Assembly (NCBI GenBank): GCA_002482805.1
Contig: DLGR01000017.1
Span: 1,982 to 65,981 of the forward strand
Direction: 5' to 3'
Source: Micavibrio sp. UBA7689
GTDB lineage: Bacteria > Pseudomonadota > Alphaproteobacteria > Micavibrionales > Micavibrionaceae
DNA: 64,000 nucleotides
The position numbers were made by a program, and so were the translations under genes. Numbering within the stretch: the first letter of the stretch is position 1; each line of letters starts with the position of its first letter. Shown here in pieces: positions 25,881 to 33,628 of this stretch. The notes beneath the pieces are model-generated. The model was not told the origin of the DNA, did no database searches, and saw only the letters and a list, made by a program, of their open reading frames with translations.

Positions 25881-27597
25881 GCTGCTTCTCCTTTGCTATC
25901 TCTTCTTTGGATTTAACGTAGGCATCGAGCGTGCCGCCGAGTTCGTCGCTGTCCTGCGGCTTGATGCCTTCAATTGCAACGATGGATTCAATGACTTTTT
26001 TAACAGCCGGTGCGGCAACCCAACCCGCCGTGGCGTAACCGTAACTTTCTTTGTTGCCTTTGGGTTCATCCACCAGAATGTAAACCGCGTATTTGGGATT
26101 TTCTGCCGGGAAGAACGCCATGAAGGAAGAGCGCAGTTTGTTTTGATCGTATTTTCCGCCGGAATCTTTTTCTGCCGTGCCCGTTTTGCCGCCGACATTG
26201 TAACCCGCCACATCGGCCTTGCCGCCCGTACCGTCTGTAACAACAAGACGCATCAATTGGCGCATGCGGTGCGCGGTTTTTTCGGAGACGACGCGGACGG
26301 AATTGCCCTTGTCTTTTTTAAGTGTTTTATCCAGCACCAAAGTGGGTTTTACCAAAATTCCGCCGTTCATAATCGAAGCCGACGCGGTAACAAGCTGCAA
26401 GGGCGATACGGCAATACCGTGGCCGAAAGCCGCCGTCATTGTGTTGATTTCTTTCCATGGCTTTGGAATAAGCGGTGCGCCGACTTCGGGGATTTCTATA
26501 TCAGGGGCTTTGAACAAACCGAGATCGGAGAGGAAATTCTGGAATTGTTCGGTGCCCACCTGCTGCGCCATTTTGACAGAGCCTATGTTGGAGGAATGCA
26601 TGAATACTTCGGGGAGCGTCATGACGCGCTTTTCGGGGTGATAGTCGCTGATGGTGAAGCGGCCCACCTTTAAAGGTTTTGTCGCATCATAAGTTGCGCT
26701 CATACCTGCGCCCGCGTTTTCGATAGCGGCGGCGGTGGTGAAAATTTTAAACGTGGAACCCGGTTCGAACACGCCGAGCGTCAGGCGGTTGAACATCGTG
26801 TTTTTGTCTTTGTCGTTTACTTTGTGCGGATCAAAATCGGGCAAAGAGACAGCAGCCAGAATTTCACCCGTATTTACATTCATCACCACGCCCGCGCCTG
26901 CGACCGCGTTGAATTTTTTGATAGCGTTGGCGGTTTCGCGGCGGAGGGCATGCTGGACGCGTACATCGATGGTGGTCATCAACGGTTCGCCGCTTTCCAT
27001 CAGAAGCTTGTCAAAGCCTGCTTCCAGACCTCCGAGGCCGCGATCATCCGTGTTTGTGAAACCAACCACATGCGCGGCCAGCGGGCCTTGCGGATATAGG
27101 CGGCGTTCTTCTTCCATGAAAGACAAACCCGGATGACCGAGATAAAGGATTTTATATTGATCGTCCGGCGTCATGTTGCGTTTGATCCACACGAAACGGC
27201 GCGCTTCCTGCAGTTTCTTCAGCGTTTCGCCGTAAGTGAGCTCGGGAAAGATTTTTACGAGGTCTTTGGCAACGATTTGTTTATCCGGGATCAGTTCAGG
27301 GTCGGCAGCAAGTGATGCAGTTTTGAGCGAGCGCGCGAGAATAATGCCGTTACGGTCCAGAATATCGGCGCGGTGCGCGGTTTTCTTCTGTACGGGTTCG
27401 GCTTCCAACATCGAAACCGTTTCTTCGCCTTTTTTCATTTCACCTTGAATGATGGTGAGATCAACAATGCGTGCCGCTACAACAATATAGGTGAGGATAA
27501 AAAACAGCGAGAGCAACATCAGGCGCGAGCGCGCCATATCGAGGACAGAACGTTTTTGTCCAGAAACTTGAATTTTGGCGCGGTTGAAATTATTCAC
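25858..27597 (-). CDS. ftsI: septal peptidoglycan transpeptidase FtsI (PBP3)
   Basis: FtsI is the class B penicillin-binding protein that cross-links septal peptidoglycan. The 579-residue protein has one N-terminal membrane helix (about residues 27-47), a PBP dimerisation domain, and the transpeptidase motifs SxxK in EPGSTFKIFT, SxN in HSSNIGSVKMA, and KTG in VGGKTGTAEK. The start is GTG at 27597 with GGAGG five bases upstream; it overlaps the ftsL stop by eight bases. The tail ends in a short charged helix. Confidence 0.97.
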   Translation of the reverse strand: MNNFNRAKIQVSGQKRSVLDMARSRLMLLSLFFILTYIVVAARIVDLTIIQGEMKKGEETVSMLEAEPVQKKTAHRADILDRNGIILARSLKTASLAADPELIPDKQIVAKDLVKIFPELTYGETLKKLQEARRFVWIKRNMTPDDQYKILYLGHPGLSFMEEERRLYPQGPLAAHVVGFTNTDDRGLGGLEAGFDKLLMESGEPLMTTIDVRVQHALRRETANAIKKFNAVAGAGVVMNVNTGEILAAVSLPDFDPHKVNDKDKNTMFNRLTLGVFEPGSTFKIFTTAAAIENAGAGMSATYDATKPLKVGRFTISDYHPEKRVMTLPEVFMHSSNIGSVKMAQQVGTEQFQNFLSDLGLFKAPDIEIPEVGAPLIPKPWKEINTMTAAFGHGIAVSPLQLVTASASIMNGGILVKPTLVLDKTLKKDKGNSVRVVSEKTAHRMRQLMRLVVTDGTGGKADVAGYNVGGKTGTAEKDSGGKYDQNKLRSSFMAFFPAENPKYAVYILVDEPKGNKESYGYATAGWVAAPAVKKVIESIVAIEGIKPQDSDELGGTLDAYVKSKEEIAKEKQLAALAAH

Positions 27598-28051
27598 CCG
27601 TGCCTCCGTCCAAGCTTTCGATCAGTTTATCAAAGCTTTGTTTGTCTGCCTTCGAAGGTGAAATGATTTCGGCCTTCATCGGGATAGATTTTTGCTGTGG
27701 CGGTTTGGCAGGGGCTTGCGCGGATACTTCCTGCGCCAATTCGGGATTGTAGGGAATGACCAGCGGGCTTGGTTCGGGAATATCTTTAACCTGCTTGACG
27801 ACTTCCGTCGCGGAGGGCAATTCCATGCCGAGATGTTCGACGGCCATTTTTTCCAAACGCTGCGGACGGTTCAGGTAATCCCATTCCACGCCGAGAACGC
27901 GCACGGTTTCCGTTTCCTGCGCGAGATTCTTTTTGAGTTCACCCAGTTGATCTTCTTTTTGTTGCACGGCTTGCGATGTCCAGAACAACAGCACGCCGAA
28001 CACGGTTGCGACGACCAGAGAAAGAAGATTGGAAATGCGGAATAATCTCAT
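27590..28051 (-). CDS. ftsL: cell division protein FtsL
   Basis: FtsL is a small bitopic divisome protein. The 153-residue product has a short cytoplasmic start, a membrane helix (residues ~8-28), and a leucine-zipper-like periplasmic coil (QKEDQLGELKKNLAQETETV). It then has the RLEKMAVEHLGM segment seen in FtsL relatives, and a Pro/Lys-rich tail of about 60 residues which is longer than in enteric FtsL. Identity rests on topology and its position between rsmH and ftsI. It overlaps both neighbours by a few bases. Confidence 0.9.
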   Translation of the reverse strand: MRLFRISNLLSLVVATVFGVLLFWTSQAVQQKEDQLGELKKNLAQETETVRVLGVEWDYLNRPQRLEKMAVEHLGMELPSATEVVKQVKDIPEPSPLVIPYNPELAQEVSAQAPAKPPQQKSIPMKAEIISPSKADKQSFDKLIESLDGGTGE

Positions 28052-28971
28052 GCGTCCCCTCTTCTGATGGCGCCGCGCAGGCGGGCGGAACGGGAACGGG
28101 GATTATGGGAGGTTTCGGATTCGGAAGGATCGAGGGGTTTTTTCGGAGAGAGGGTGAAGGTGGGGTCCGCTTCTTTGGGACCGAGGGGGAGGTATTTGGA
28201 CACGTTCGGGGTTTTGCCCGCACGTTCGTAGAGGAAGGATTTGACGATGCCGTCTTCGAGGGAGTGGAAGGAGACGACGACGAGGCGTCCGCCCTCTTTG
28301 AGGAGTTTTTCGGCCGCGACGAGGCCGCGTTCGAGTTCGCCGAGTTCATCGTTGACGGCGATGCGCAGCGCCTGAAACGTGCGGGTAGCTGGGTCGATCT
28401 TGTCTTTGGGAGATTTAAAAACAACTTCGCGGATGAGATCGGCCAGTTGCAAAGTGGTGGTGATGGGACGTCTTTCGACCACGGCGCGGGCGATATAACG
28501 GGATTTGCGTTCATCGCCGTATTTGTAAATGAGATTGGCGAGGTCTTCTTCTTCCAGAGTGTTTATCAGATCGGCGGCGGTTTCGCCGGATGATGTATCC
28601 ATGCGCATATCGAGCGGCGCATCGAAGCGGAAAGAGAAACCGCGTTGGGCTTCGTCGAATTGCATGGAAGACACGCCGACATCGAGAACGAAACCATCGA
28701 TCTGCTCGTAGCCTGCGGCCTTGACCAGCTCCAGTGCGTCACCGAAGCGTCCGTGGATGAAGATCAAACGTTCGCCGAATTCATCCTTCATCGCATTGGC
28801 GCGTGAAATGGCGGCGGGGTCGCGGTCGATTGCAATCACCGTGCAGTCTGCGGATTCCAAAAACGCGCGGGTGTAACCCCCTGCCCCGAACGTGCCGTCG
28901 ACATACACTTCACCGTCTTTGGGAGCGAGTGTCGCCAGAACTTCAGGCAGCATCACGGGGAAGTGGCTCAT
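28048..28971 (-). CDS. rsmH: 16S rRNA m4C1402 methyltransferase
   Basis: RsmH (MraW) N4-methylates C1402 in the 16S rRNA decoding site. The 307-residue protein has the SAM-binding motif YVDGTFGAGGYTRAFL, the second motif DGFVLDVGVSSMQFDEAQRG, and the C-terminal VSFHSLEDGIVKSFL signature. It starts at ATG 28971, overlapping the mraZ stop by four bases, and its stop overlaps ftsL. It is the standard second gene of the dcw cluster. Confidence 0.98.
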   Translation of the reverse strand: MSHFPVMLPEVLATLAPKDGEVYVDGTFGAGGYTRAFLESADCTVIAIDRDPAAISRANAMKDEFGERLIFIHGRFGDALELVKAAGYEQIDGFVLDVGVSSMQFDEAQRGFSFRFDAPLDMRMDTSSGETAADLINTLEEEDLANLIYKYGDERKSRYIARAVVERRPITTTLQLADLIREVVFKSPKDKIDPATRTFQALRIAVNDELGELERGLVAAEKLLKEGGRLVVVSFHSLEDGIVKSFLYERAGKTPNVSKYLPLGPKEADPTFTLSPKKPLDPSESETSHNPRSRSARLRGAIRRGDA

Positions 28972-29423
28972 GCGGCCTCTCCCTTCGGCAGTGTCAGGTT
29001 TTTGTCGCGCACATTGCGGCGCGCTTCGGTGCGGCGTTTTTCAAGTTCGGCGGCATCCCAGATTTGAAATTTGTTGCCCAAACCTACGAACGCGGCCTGT
29101 TCGACCACGCCCGCGAATTGCATCAGATCCACGGGAAGAACAACGCGCCCTTCGCCATCGAACGCGAGTTGTACGGATTCGCCGAACACGGTGGTGGCGA
29201 GATCATCCTGCTCTGCGGAGAACAGATCAAAATTTTCAAGACGGCGGGAGATTTCTTCCATGTAGGACCACGCGAAACCTTCGAGCGCGGGGTGCGCATG
29301 GGAGCGGAACAGAACGATTCCCTGAAACGCTTCGGCAGACAATTGATCGCGGAATTGGGCAGGCACGGAGACGCGTCCCTTCTTATCGACCTTATTGATA
29401 TGCGTTGACAGAAACAGTGCCAT
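28968..29423 (-). CDS. mraZ: transcriptional regulator MraZ
   Basis: MraZ is the ring-forming AbrB-like DNA-binding protein at the head of the dcw cluster, known to repress its own promoter in E. coli. The 151-residue protein carries two SpoVT/AbrB-type repeats: STHINKVDKKGRVSVPAQFR at the start and LAFDGEGRVVLPVDLMQFAG in the second half. The start at 29423 gives the usual ALFLS N-terminus; the longer frame upstream covers the control region. A TGGGN-type repeat set lies 68-100 bases upstream. Confidence 0.96.
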   Translation of the reverse strand: MALFLSTHINKVDKKGRVSVPAQFRDQLSAEAFQGIVLFRSHAHPALEGFAWSYMEEISRRLENFDLFSAEQDDLATTVFGESVQLAFDGEGRVVLPVDLMQFAGVVEQAAFVGLGNKFQIWDAAELEKRRTEARRNVRDKNLTLPKGEAA

Positions 29424-29490
29424 GCAGCGTGCGGAAGTCCTTGGAAACCGATGTGTGAAGAAACCCGAGAAAGCCCACACCGTTCCTTAA

Positions 29491-29525
29491 TGGTATAGCA
29501 TGGATATTTATGGGATAGCATGGGT
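29491..29525 (+). promoter_or_regulatory. candidate MraZ box: four decamer TGG repeats
   Basis: On the + strand TGG occurs at 29491, 29501, 29511 and 29521, exactly ten bases apart (TGGTA, TGGAT, TGGGA, TGGGT, each with a five-base spacer). This fits the TGGGN-N5 repeat bound by E. coli MraZ. It lies 68-100 bases upstream of mraZ but on the strand opposite to the gene. Two spacers are the same (TAGCA). It predicts autoregulation of the dcw cluster. Confidence 0.55.
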
Positions 29526-29553
29526 TTTGGGGCTTGAGCAACGCCGCGTAGCG

Positions 29554-29700
29554 ATTTCCACAGACTCCTCCACAGGAAATACGCACATCTGTGGATATCT
29601 CTGTTTGTTCCCGGGTTATATACAAGCTTATTATAATATGATATTATTGTTATATTTCAATTAGTTATGAGAAAACCTAATTATTTATGAAAAAAACCTT
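29554..29700. promoter_or_regulatory. DnaA-box-like cluster and AT-rich stretch
   Basis: Against TTWTNCACA, single-mismatch sites occur at 29554-29562 (ATTTCCACA), 29590-29598 (minus strand ATATCCACA) and 29616-29624 (TTATATACA), with a two-mismatch site at 29566-29574. They are followed by about 80 bases of very AT-rich DNA (29616-29695). The layout resembles a DnaA-controlled promoter region or an unwinding element. It fills most of the gap between mraZ and the 47-residue gene; the remaining 29701-29778 shows nothing else I can assign. Confidence 0.3.
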
Positions 29701-29778
29701 GCTCGTTGTAAATTGTTATGGTAACTCTATGCACACTTAGCAACTTAATACTCAATGTGTGTGTGGGGAGTATAACTA

Positions 29779-29922
29779 ATGCTTATGATACTGATCGTCA
29801 TGGCGCTTGCCGTGAGTGGTGGACTGTATGTGGGAACTATAGCTTTTTCTGCTTACCAATCCGCTGAACTCGACAAAGCCATATCGCTGTTTCAAAAAGC
29901 CGGTTTTATTAATCTGGCTTAA
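29779..29922 (+). CDS. 47-residue single-span membrane protein
   Basis: An unrecognised small protein. It has a hydrophobic first ~27 residues (starts MLMILIVMALAVSGG) forming one membrane helix, then a short charged amphipathic tail (SAELDKAISLFQKAG). The gene looks real: a strong GGGGAG ribosome site lies eight bases before the ATG, and an 11-bp terminator hairpin follows 22 bases after the stop. It is divergent from mraZ. Small membrane proteins like this often modulate larger membrane complexes, but nothing here identifies a partner. Confidence 0.6.
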   Translation: MLMILIVMALAVSGGLYVGTIAFSAYQSAELDKAISLFQKAGFINLA

Positions 29923-29943
29923 GAAACAAAGACTTATGAAAGT

Positions 29944-29980
29944 AAAACAGCCCGTCCCTGAAATTGGTGCGGGCTGTTTT
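29944..29980 (+). terminator. rho-independent terminator
   Basis: AAAACAGCCCG pairs with CGGGCTGTTTT (11 bp) around a 15-base loop, giving a T-run on the + strand after the GC core and an equal run on the minus strand. It closes the transcript of the 47-residue membrane protein and may be bidirectional. Confidence 0.8.
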
Positions 29981-30071
29981 ATTTGGATTTGCTTTTTAAA
30001 TTTACAAAAATAACAAACGGGCCTAATTTCCCGTTTCTATAAACAATAAGAATAATACGGGTGTGAGAGAT

Positions 30072-30596
30072 ATGAATAAAGTTACCAACGAGGCGCCTTT
30101 GCACGCCTTCATGCAGAGAAATGTCCCCATAGATGAATGCGGAGCCGAACTGGGCCGATTGGTGGTCACATACGGCAGCAATATGTGCCTGCGCGTAGCC
30201 TGCGAGCATCTTCGCGGCGGCATTGCATCCCTCCTCATCAATGCGGATGCCGATGCCCATCAGGAAGTCACCTTCGCCATCAAAGATAGCGTTATGAAGG
30301 GAAGCCTTGTCGACCTGACCATCGAAAGCGCGCGCCAGCGCGGCGAGGAATGCCCCAAAGGTCTGGTTAAACTTTTGCTGGGCCGCGGCGTCAAGGCACA
30401 TCCGGATTGCGACAATGAAATCGTCGTGCGTTATCGCACCATCGATTCCCCCGCTCCTAAATTCGATAGTGCGGCAGAGGGAAGAACAGTGGTTGAGATG
30501 CTGAAAGAATTAGGCGTAAAGACCGCGGCATTGGCATTTCGCACCGTCGGCATGGCCAGCCCGTTCTCCCAAAGCAATGATTTAAAAATAAACTAG
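30072..30596 (+). CDS. hypothetical protein (174 aa)
   Basis: An unrecognised soluble protein of 174 residues, predicted alpha/beta. It has alternating strands and helices such as GRLVVTYGSNMCLRVACEHL and a C-terminal helix (VVEMLKELGVKTAALAF). There is no signal peptide or membrane segment. A GTG at 30063 is an alternative start, since GAGAG lies very close to the chosen ATG. It is a single-gene unit after a terminator. Its stop codon overlaps the 3' end of the convergent rnpB gene, so the two transcripts meet tail to tail. Confidence 0.65.
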   Translation: MNKVTNEAPLHAFMQRNVPIDECGAELGRLVVTYGSNMCLRVACEHLRGGIASLLINADADAHQEVTFAIKDSVMKGSLVDLTIESARQRGEECPKGLVKLLLGRGVKAHPDCDNEIVVRYRTIDSPAPKFDSAAEGRTVVEMLKELGVKTAALAFRTVGMASPFSQSNDLKIN

Positions 30597-30958
30597 CCGG
30601 AAGGCCTGTAAGCCGGGTTTTGTAATGGCTTGCGCCACCGACGACCATTCCTCTGCGATGTTTGTTGCCAAACACCTGTAGCAACCTACCCGAATGACGA
30701 CCCCGGAAACGCGGGCATGTGTCATTCCTATTTGGTCTTGCTTCCGGTGGGGTTTGCCATGCCGTCCTTGTTGCCAAGTCCGCGGTGCGCTCTTACCGCA
30801 CCGTTTCGCCCTTACCTGATCCCTTGCGGGCCATCGGCGGTTTGTTTTCTGTTGCACTTTCCATCGGGTTGCCCCGTCCGGACGTTATCCGGCACCGTAT
30901 TTCCGTGAAGCCCGGACTTTCCTCGGCTTGCGCCGCGGCCGTCCAGCCTTCCGGCCAG
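30593..30958 (-). ncRNA. rnpB: RNase P RNA, bacterial type A
   Basis: This is the catalytic RNA that matures the 5' ends of tRNAs. The minus strand contains the conserved core GAGGAAAGTCCGGGCT near the 5' end, ACAGAAAACAAACCGCCGATG, AAGGGCGAAACGGTGCGGTAAGAGCG in the middle (described here as the CRIII region), and the 3' segment ending AACCCGGCTTACAGGCC. The ends pair to form P1: 30946-30958 with 30593-30605, thirteen pairs including one wobble, which sets the boundaries. Its 3' end overlaps the stop codon of the convergent gene. A T-rich stretch follows P1. Confidence 0.95.
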
Positions 30959-30971
30959 TGGGGGCGTTGTA

Positions 30972-31688
30972 TCACTTATTGAGATCGGGTTCAAGAAAAT
31001 GCCCTGCAAGCAAGGCGTAGAGCCGAATTTTGGTAACGGAATCAGCCTCTCCCGCATGGCCGTTGACGAAGGCTTCGGGCACGAAATGGCGTTGAAAGGC
31101 CGTGATATTCTCGCGCAATTTGACCCGTGGGTCATAGCCGAAATCCAGCAGAGCACGTTCGATATTGATACCGCCCGCCTTCACCACATCGTCATCGGAC
31201 GGATCAGGCCATGCGCCTATGCCGTGACGTGCCAATTCATGCCACGGGAAATATTCGCCGGGGTCTTGTTTGCGCGATGGCGCGATATCGGAATGACCCA
31301 GCACGTTTTCGAATTCGATTTCGTTGCGTGCCATGATATCGAGGCAAAGTTCATTGAGCGATTTCATCTGGTGCCCCGTGAAAGGACGATAGCCCCATTC
31401 ATGCCCCGGGTTCACCAGTTCGATGCCGATGGAATGTGCATTGATGTCGTTTTGTCCGCGCCAGAAAGAATGACCCGCATGCCATGCACGCATGCTTTCA
31501 TCCACATGCTGATACACCGTGCCGTCTTCATCGACCGTGTAATGCGCGCTGACTTTCGCTTCGGGATCAATCAGGCGGTTGAGTGCGGCTTCCGCCTCTT
31601 CCATGCCCGTATAATGCAGAACGATCAGTGATGGCGTGACGCCTTTGCGGTCATCGAAATTAGGGGAAAGTTTGGGTTTAATCGTCAC
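30972..31688 (-). CDS. N-acetylmuramoyl-L-alanine amidase, AmpD type
   Basis: An Amidase_2 zinc enzyme that cleaves between MurNAc and L-Ala; the AmpD group acts in the cytoplasm on anhydro-muropeptides in wall recycling. The 238-residue protein has the first zinc His in LIVLHYTGM, HSIGIELVNPG, and the remaining ligands in LGHSDIAPSRKQDPG. The C-terminal ~70 residues (LLDFGYDPRVKLRENITAFQ, described as residues ~180-200, and beyond) look like a peptidoglycan-binding PG_binding_1 domain. There is no signal peptide, which fits the recycling role. Its first 11 bases overlap the end of the transporter gene. Confidence 0.92.
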   Translation of the reverse strand: MTIKPKLSPNFDDRKGVTPSLIVLHYTGMEEAEAALNRLIDPEAKVSAHYTVDEDGTVYQHVDESMRAWHAGHSFWRGQNDINAHSIGIELVNPGHEWGYRPFTGHQMKSLNELCLDIMARNEIEFENVLGHSDIAPSRKQDPGEYFPWHELARHGIGAWPDPSDDDVVKAGGINIERALLDFGYDPRVKLRENITAFQRHFVPEAFVNGHAGEADSVTKIRLYALLAGHFLEPDLNK

Positions 31689-32982
31689 GGCGTTCCTCTA
31701 CCATCAACAAAAGTCCCAGACCCAAAATCCAGAACAGAACGATTGTAAACATGCCCGCCTGTTGCAGGCCGTAATAATGCGTGGCGGCGGCATAGGCCAG
31801 CGGCCCCATGAACGCCACCGATTTGCCCGTGAAGGCATACAAGCCATAGGTCTGCGCGACCATACCGGCAGGCGCCAAGCGTCCAGCCATCGTGCGCGAT
31901 GCCGCCTGAACAGGACCCATGAACAAACCGAGCAGCAGCGCCAGACCTGTGAAAACAAGTTTGTCATGGGCCATAAGCACCGCGGAACCTGCGACAATCA
32001 AACCGATAAGCGAAATGGTGATGGTGCGTTTGGAGCCAATCTTGTCATCCAGATGGGCGAACAAAAATGCGCCTACGCCCGCCGTGACGTTTAGCCCGAT
32101 GCCGAAAAACAGAATTTCGATGAAATCCATTTTGTAAACGCCGGCAGCATATAAACCGCCGACCGTGAAAAGTGTGTTGAGTCCATCACGATAAACAGCA
32201 GACGCCACCAGAAACTGCGCGAGGTTTTTGTGGTGTTTGACTTCACGCAGCGTGCGGCCGAGTTGTTTGAAGCCCGAGCGGATGGCTTCGCCCGTCGGCA
32301 GCGGCGAGCGTTCGATATCATGCGTCCAAATAAACATCGGGATCATGAAAACCAGGAACCACAGCGCGGCCAAAGGACCCGTGGCACGCACGTTGGCGGA
32401 ATCCTGTCCGCTGACGCCGAACCATGGTTCCATATCGCCCACGCCCATTAAACCGAACAGCGCAAGCGCCAATGCAAGAAGGCCGCCAAGATAACCCAGA
32501 CCCCACGCCCAGCCCGACACACGACCTATCAGATGTTTGGGCGCCACGTGTGTGAGCATGGAGTTATAGAACACGATGCCGAGCTCGTAGCCGATATTGG
32601 CGACGATCACGCAGCCGAGAATGAATATGATGTTGCCTGCGCTTGCGACAGGCTGCGCGTACCAAAGCAGACCTGTGCCTAGGATGCAAAGAATGGACAG
32701 CCAGAAGATCCATGTCTTGCGGCGGCCGGAATGGTCGGCGATGGCACCGAAGACAGGACCCAGAACGGCGATGGCGATACCCGAGATGGCGATGGCGTAG
32801 CTCCACATCTGCGCGCCTTGGGTTTCATCCCCCACCATGCCGCGCGCGAAAAACACGCTGAACACGAAGGTGATGACGACGGTCGAGAACGCGGAGTTCG
32901 CCCAATCGTAGAGGCACCATGCGAAGATGGATCTTTTCGCGCCTTGCGGGGCTATTTCTTGCGCTATTGCAGCATCGGCCAT
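31678..32982 (-). CDS. MFS transporter, UMF1 (Atg22-like) family
   Basis: A 434-residue major facilitator protein with about twelve membrane segments. The N-terminal FAWCLYDWANSAFSTVVITF is characteristic of the UMF1/Atg22-like group. The loop FGAIADHSGRRKTWI is the MFS motif between helices 2 and 3. The substrate is unknown. It overlaps the amidase gene by 11 bases, so it may be cotranscribed with it. A role in importing muropeptides for the amidase is possible but only inference. It is divergent from msrA over a 42-base gap. Confidence 0.9.
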   Translation of the reverse strand: MADAAIAQEIAPQGAKRSIFAWCLYDWANSAFSTVVITFVFSVFFARGMVGDETQGAQMWSYAIAISGIAIAVLGPVFGAIADHSGRRKTWIFWLSILCILGTGLLWYAQPVASAGNIIFILGCVIVANIGYELGIVFYNSMLTHVAPKHLIGRVSGWAWGLGYLGGLLALALALFGLMGVGDMEPWFGVSGQDSANVRATGPLAALWFLVFMIPMFIWTHDIERSPLPTGEAIRSGFKQLGRTLREVKHHKNLAQFLVASAVYRDGLNTLFTVGGLYAAGVYKMDFIEILFFGIGLNVTAGVGAFLFAHLDDKIGSKRTITISLIGLIVAGSAVLMAHDKLVFTGLALLLGLFMGPVQAASRTMAGRLAPAGMVAQTYGLYAFTGKSVAFMGPLAYAAATHYYGLQQAGMFTIVLFWILGLGLLLMVEERRDD

Positions 32983-33024
32983 GTCTTGAAAGACTCCTTG
33001 AACAGCACCATATTAGATCAAGAC

Positions 33025-33585
33025 ATGATGATCGCAAGCACCATCCTCCCCGAACTCCCTGAAAACAAGCCTTTTGCTTCGTTCGCCGGTGGGTGTTTTT
33101 GGTGCATCGAATCGGAGTTTCGCCGCATCGAGGGTGTGCTTTACACAAGATCGGGATATGAGGGAGGCCATGTCGCCAACCCCACTGACCGCGACATCTA
33201 CGGCGGCAAAAGCGGCCATGCCGAAACTACCGAAATCTATTACGACCCCGACAAGATTTCCTATGCTGAATTACTGCTCCATTTCCTGACCCTCGCGCAT
33301 GACCCTACCGATGCGGGCGGACAATGGGTGGATCGTGGGGATCATTACAGATCGGTGATTTTCTATCACCATGCAGAGCAAAAAGAGCAGGCCGAGCGCA
33401 TGATCGAGGCCGTGAACAACCAAAAATACTGGAAAAAACCCATCGTCACCAAAGTGGAGGAACATGGGAAGTTTTGGCCCGCCGAAGGCCATCACCAGCT
33501 GTTTTACGAGAAATACGAGCAGAAGTATGGCGTTCCGCACATACGTGCCCAGCATAAACTGCAGAAATGGGCCAAACAGACGTGA
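33025..33585 (+). CDS. msrA: peptide-methionine (S)-S-oxide reductase
   Basis: MsrA reduces the S-epimer of methionine sulfoxide in proteins. The 186-residue protein has the catalytic Cys in AGGCFWCIESEFRRIEGV, the conserved GYEGG and HAETTEIYYDPDKISY segments, and DRGDHYRSVIFYH. There is no signal peptide, so it is cytoplasmic. Start ATG 33025 is followed directly by a second ATG; longer frames upstream run into the divergent transporter gene. The resolving-Cys region at the C-terminus is short. Confidence 0.96.
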   Translation: MMIASTILPELPENKPFASFAGGCFWCIESEFRRIEGVLYTRSGYEGGHVANPTDRDIYGGKSGHAETTEIYYDPDKISYAELLLHFLTLAHDPTDAGGQWVDRGDHYRSVIFYHHAEQKEQAERMIEAVNNQKYWKKPIVTKVEEHGKFWPAEGHHQLFYEKYEQKYGVPHIRAQHKLQKWAKQT

Positions 33586-33628
33586 AGAATTCTTTGCAAA
33601 AACAGCCGTTTTTCTATAAAACCGCCGC

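Noticed and set aside
29541..29778. A replication origin
   Set aside because: The DnaA-like sites are imperfect and no dnaA, hemE, parAB or gidA gene is nearby; kept only as a regulatory candidate.
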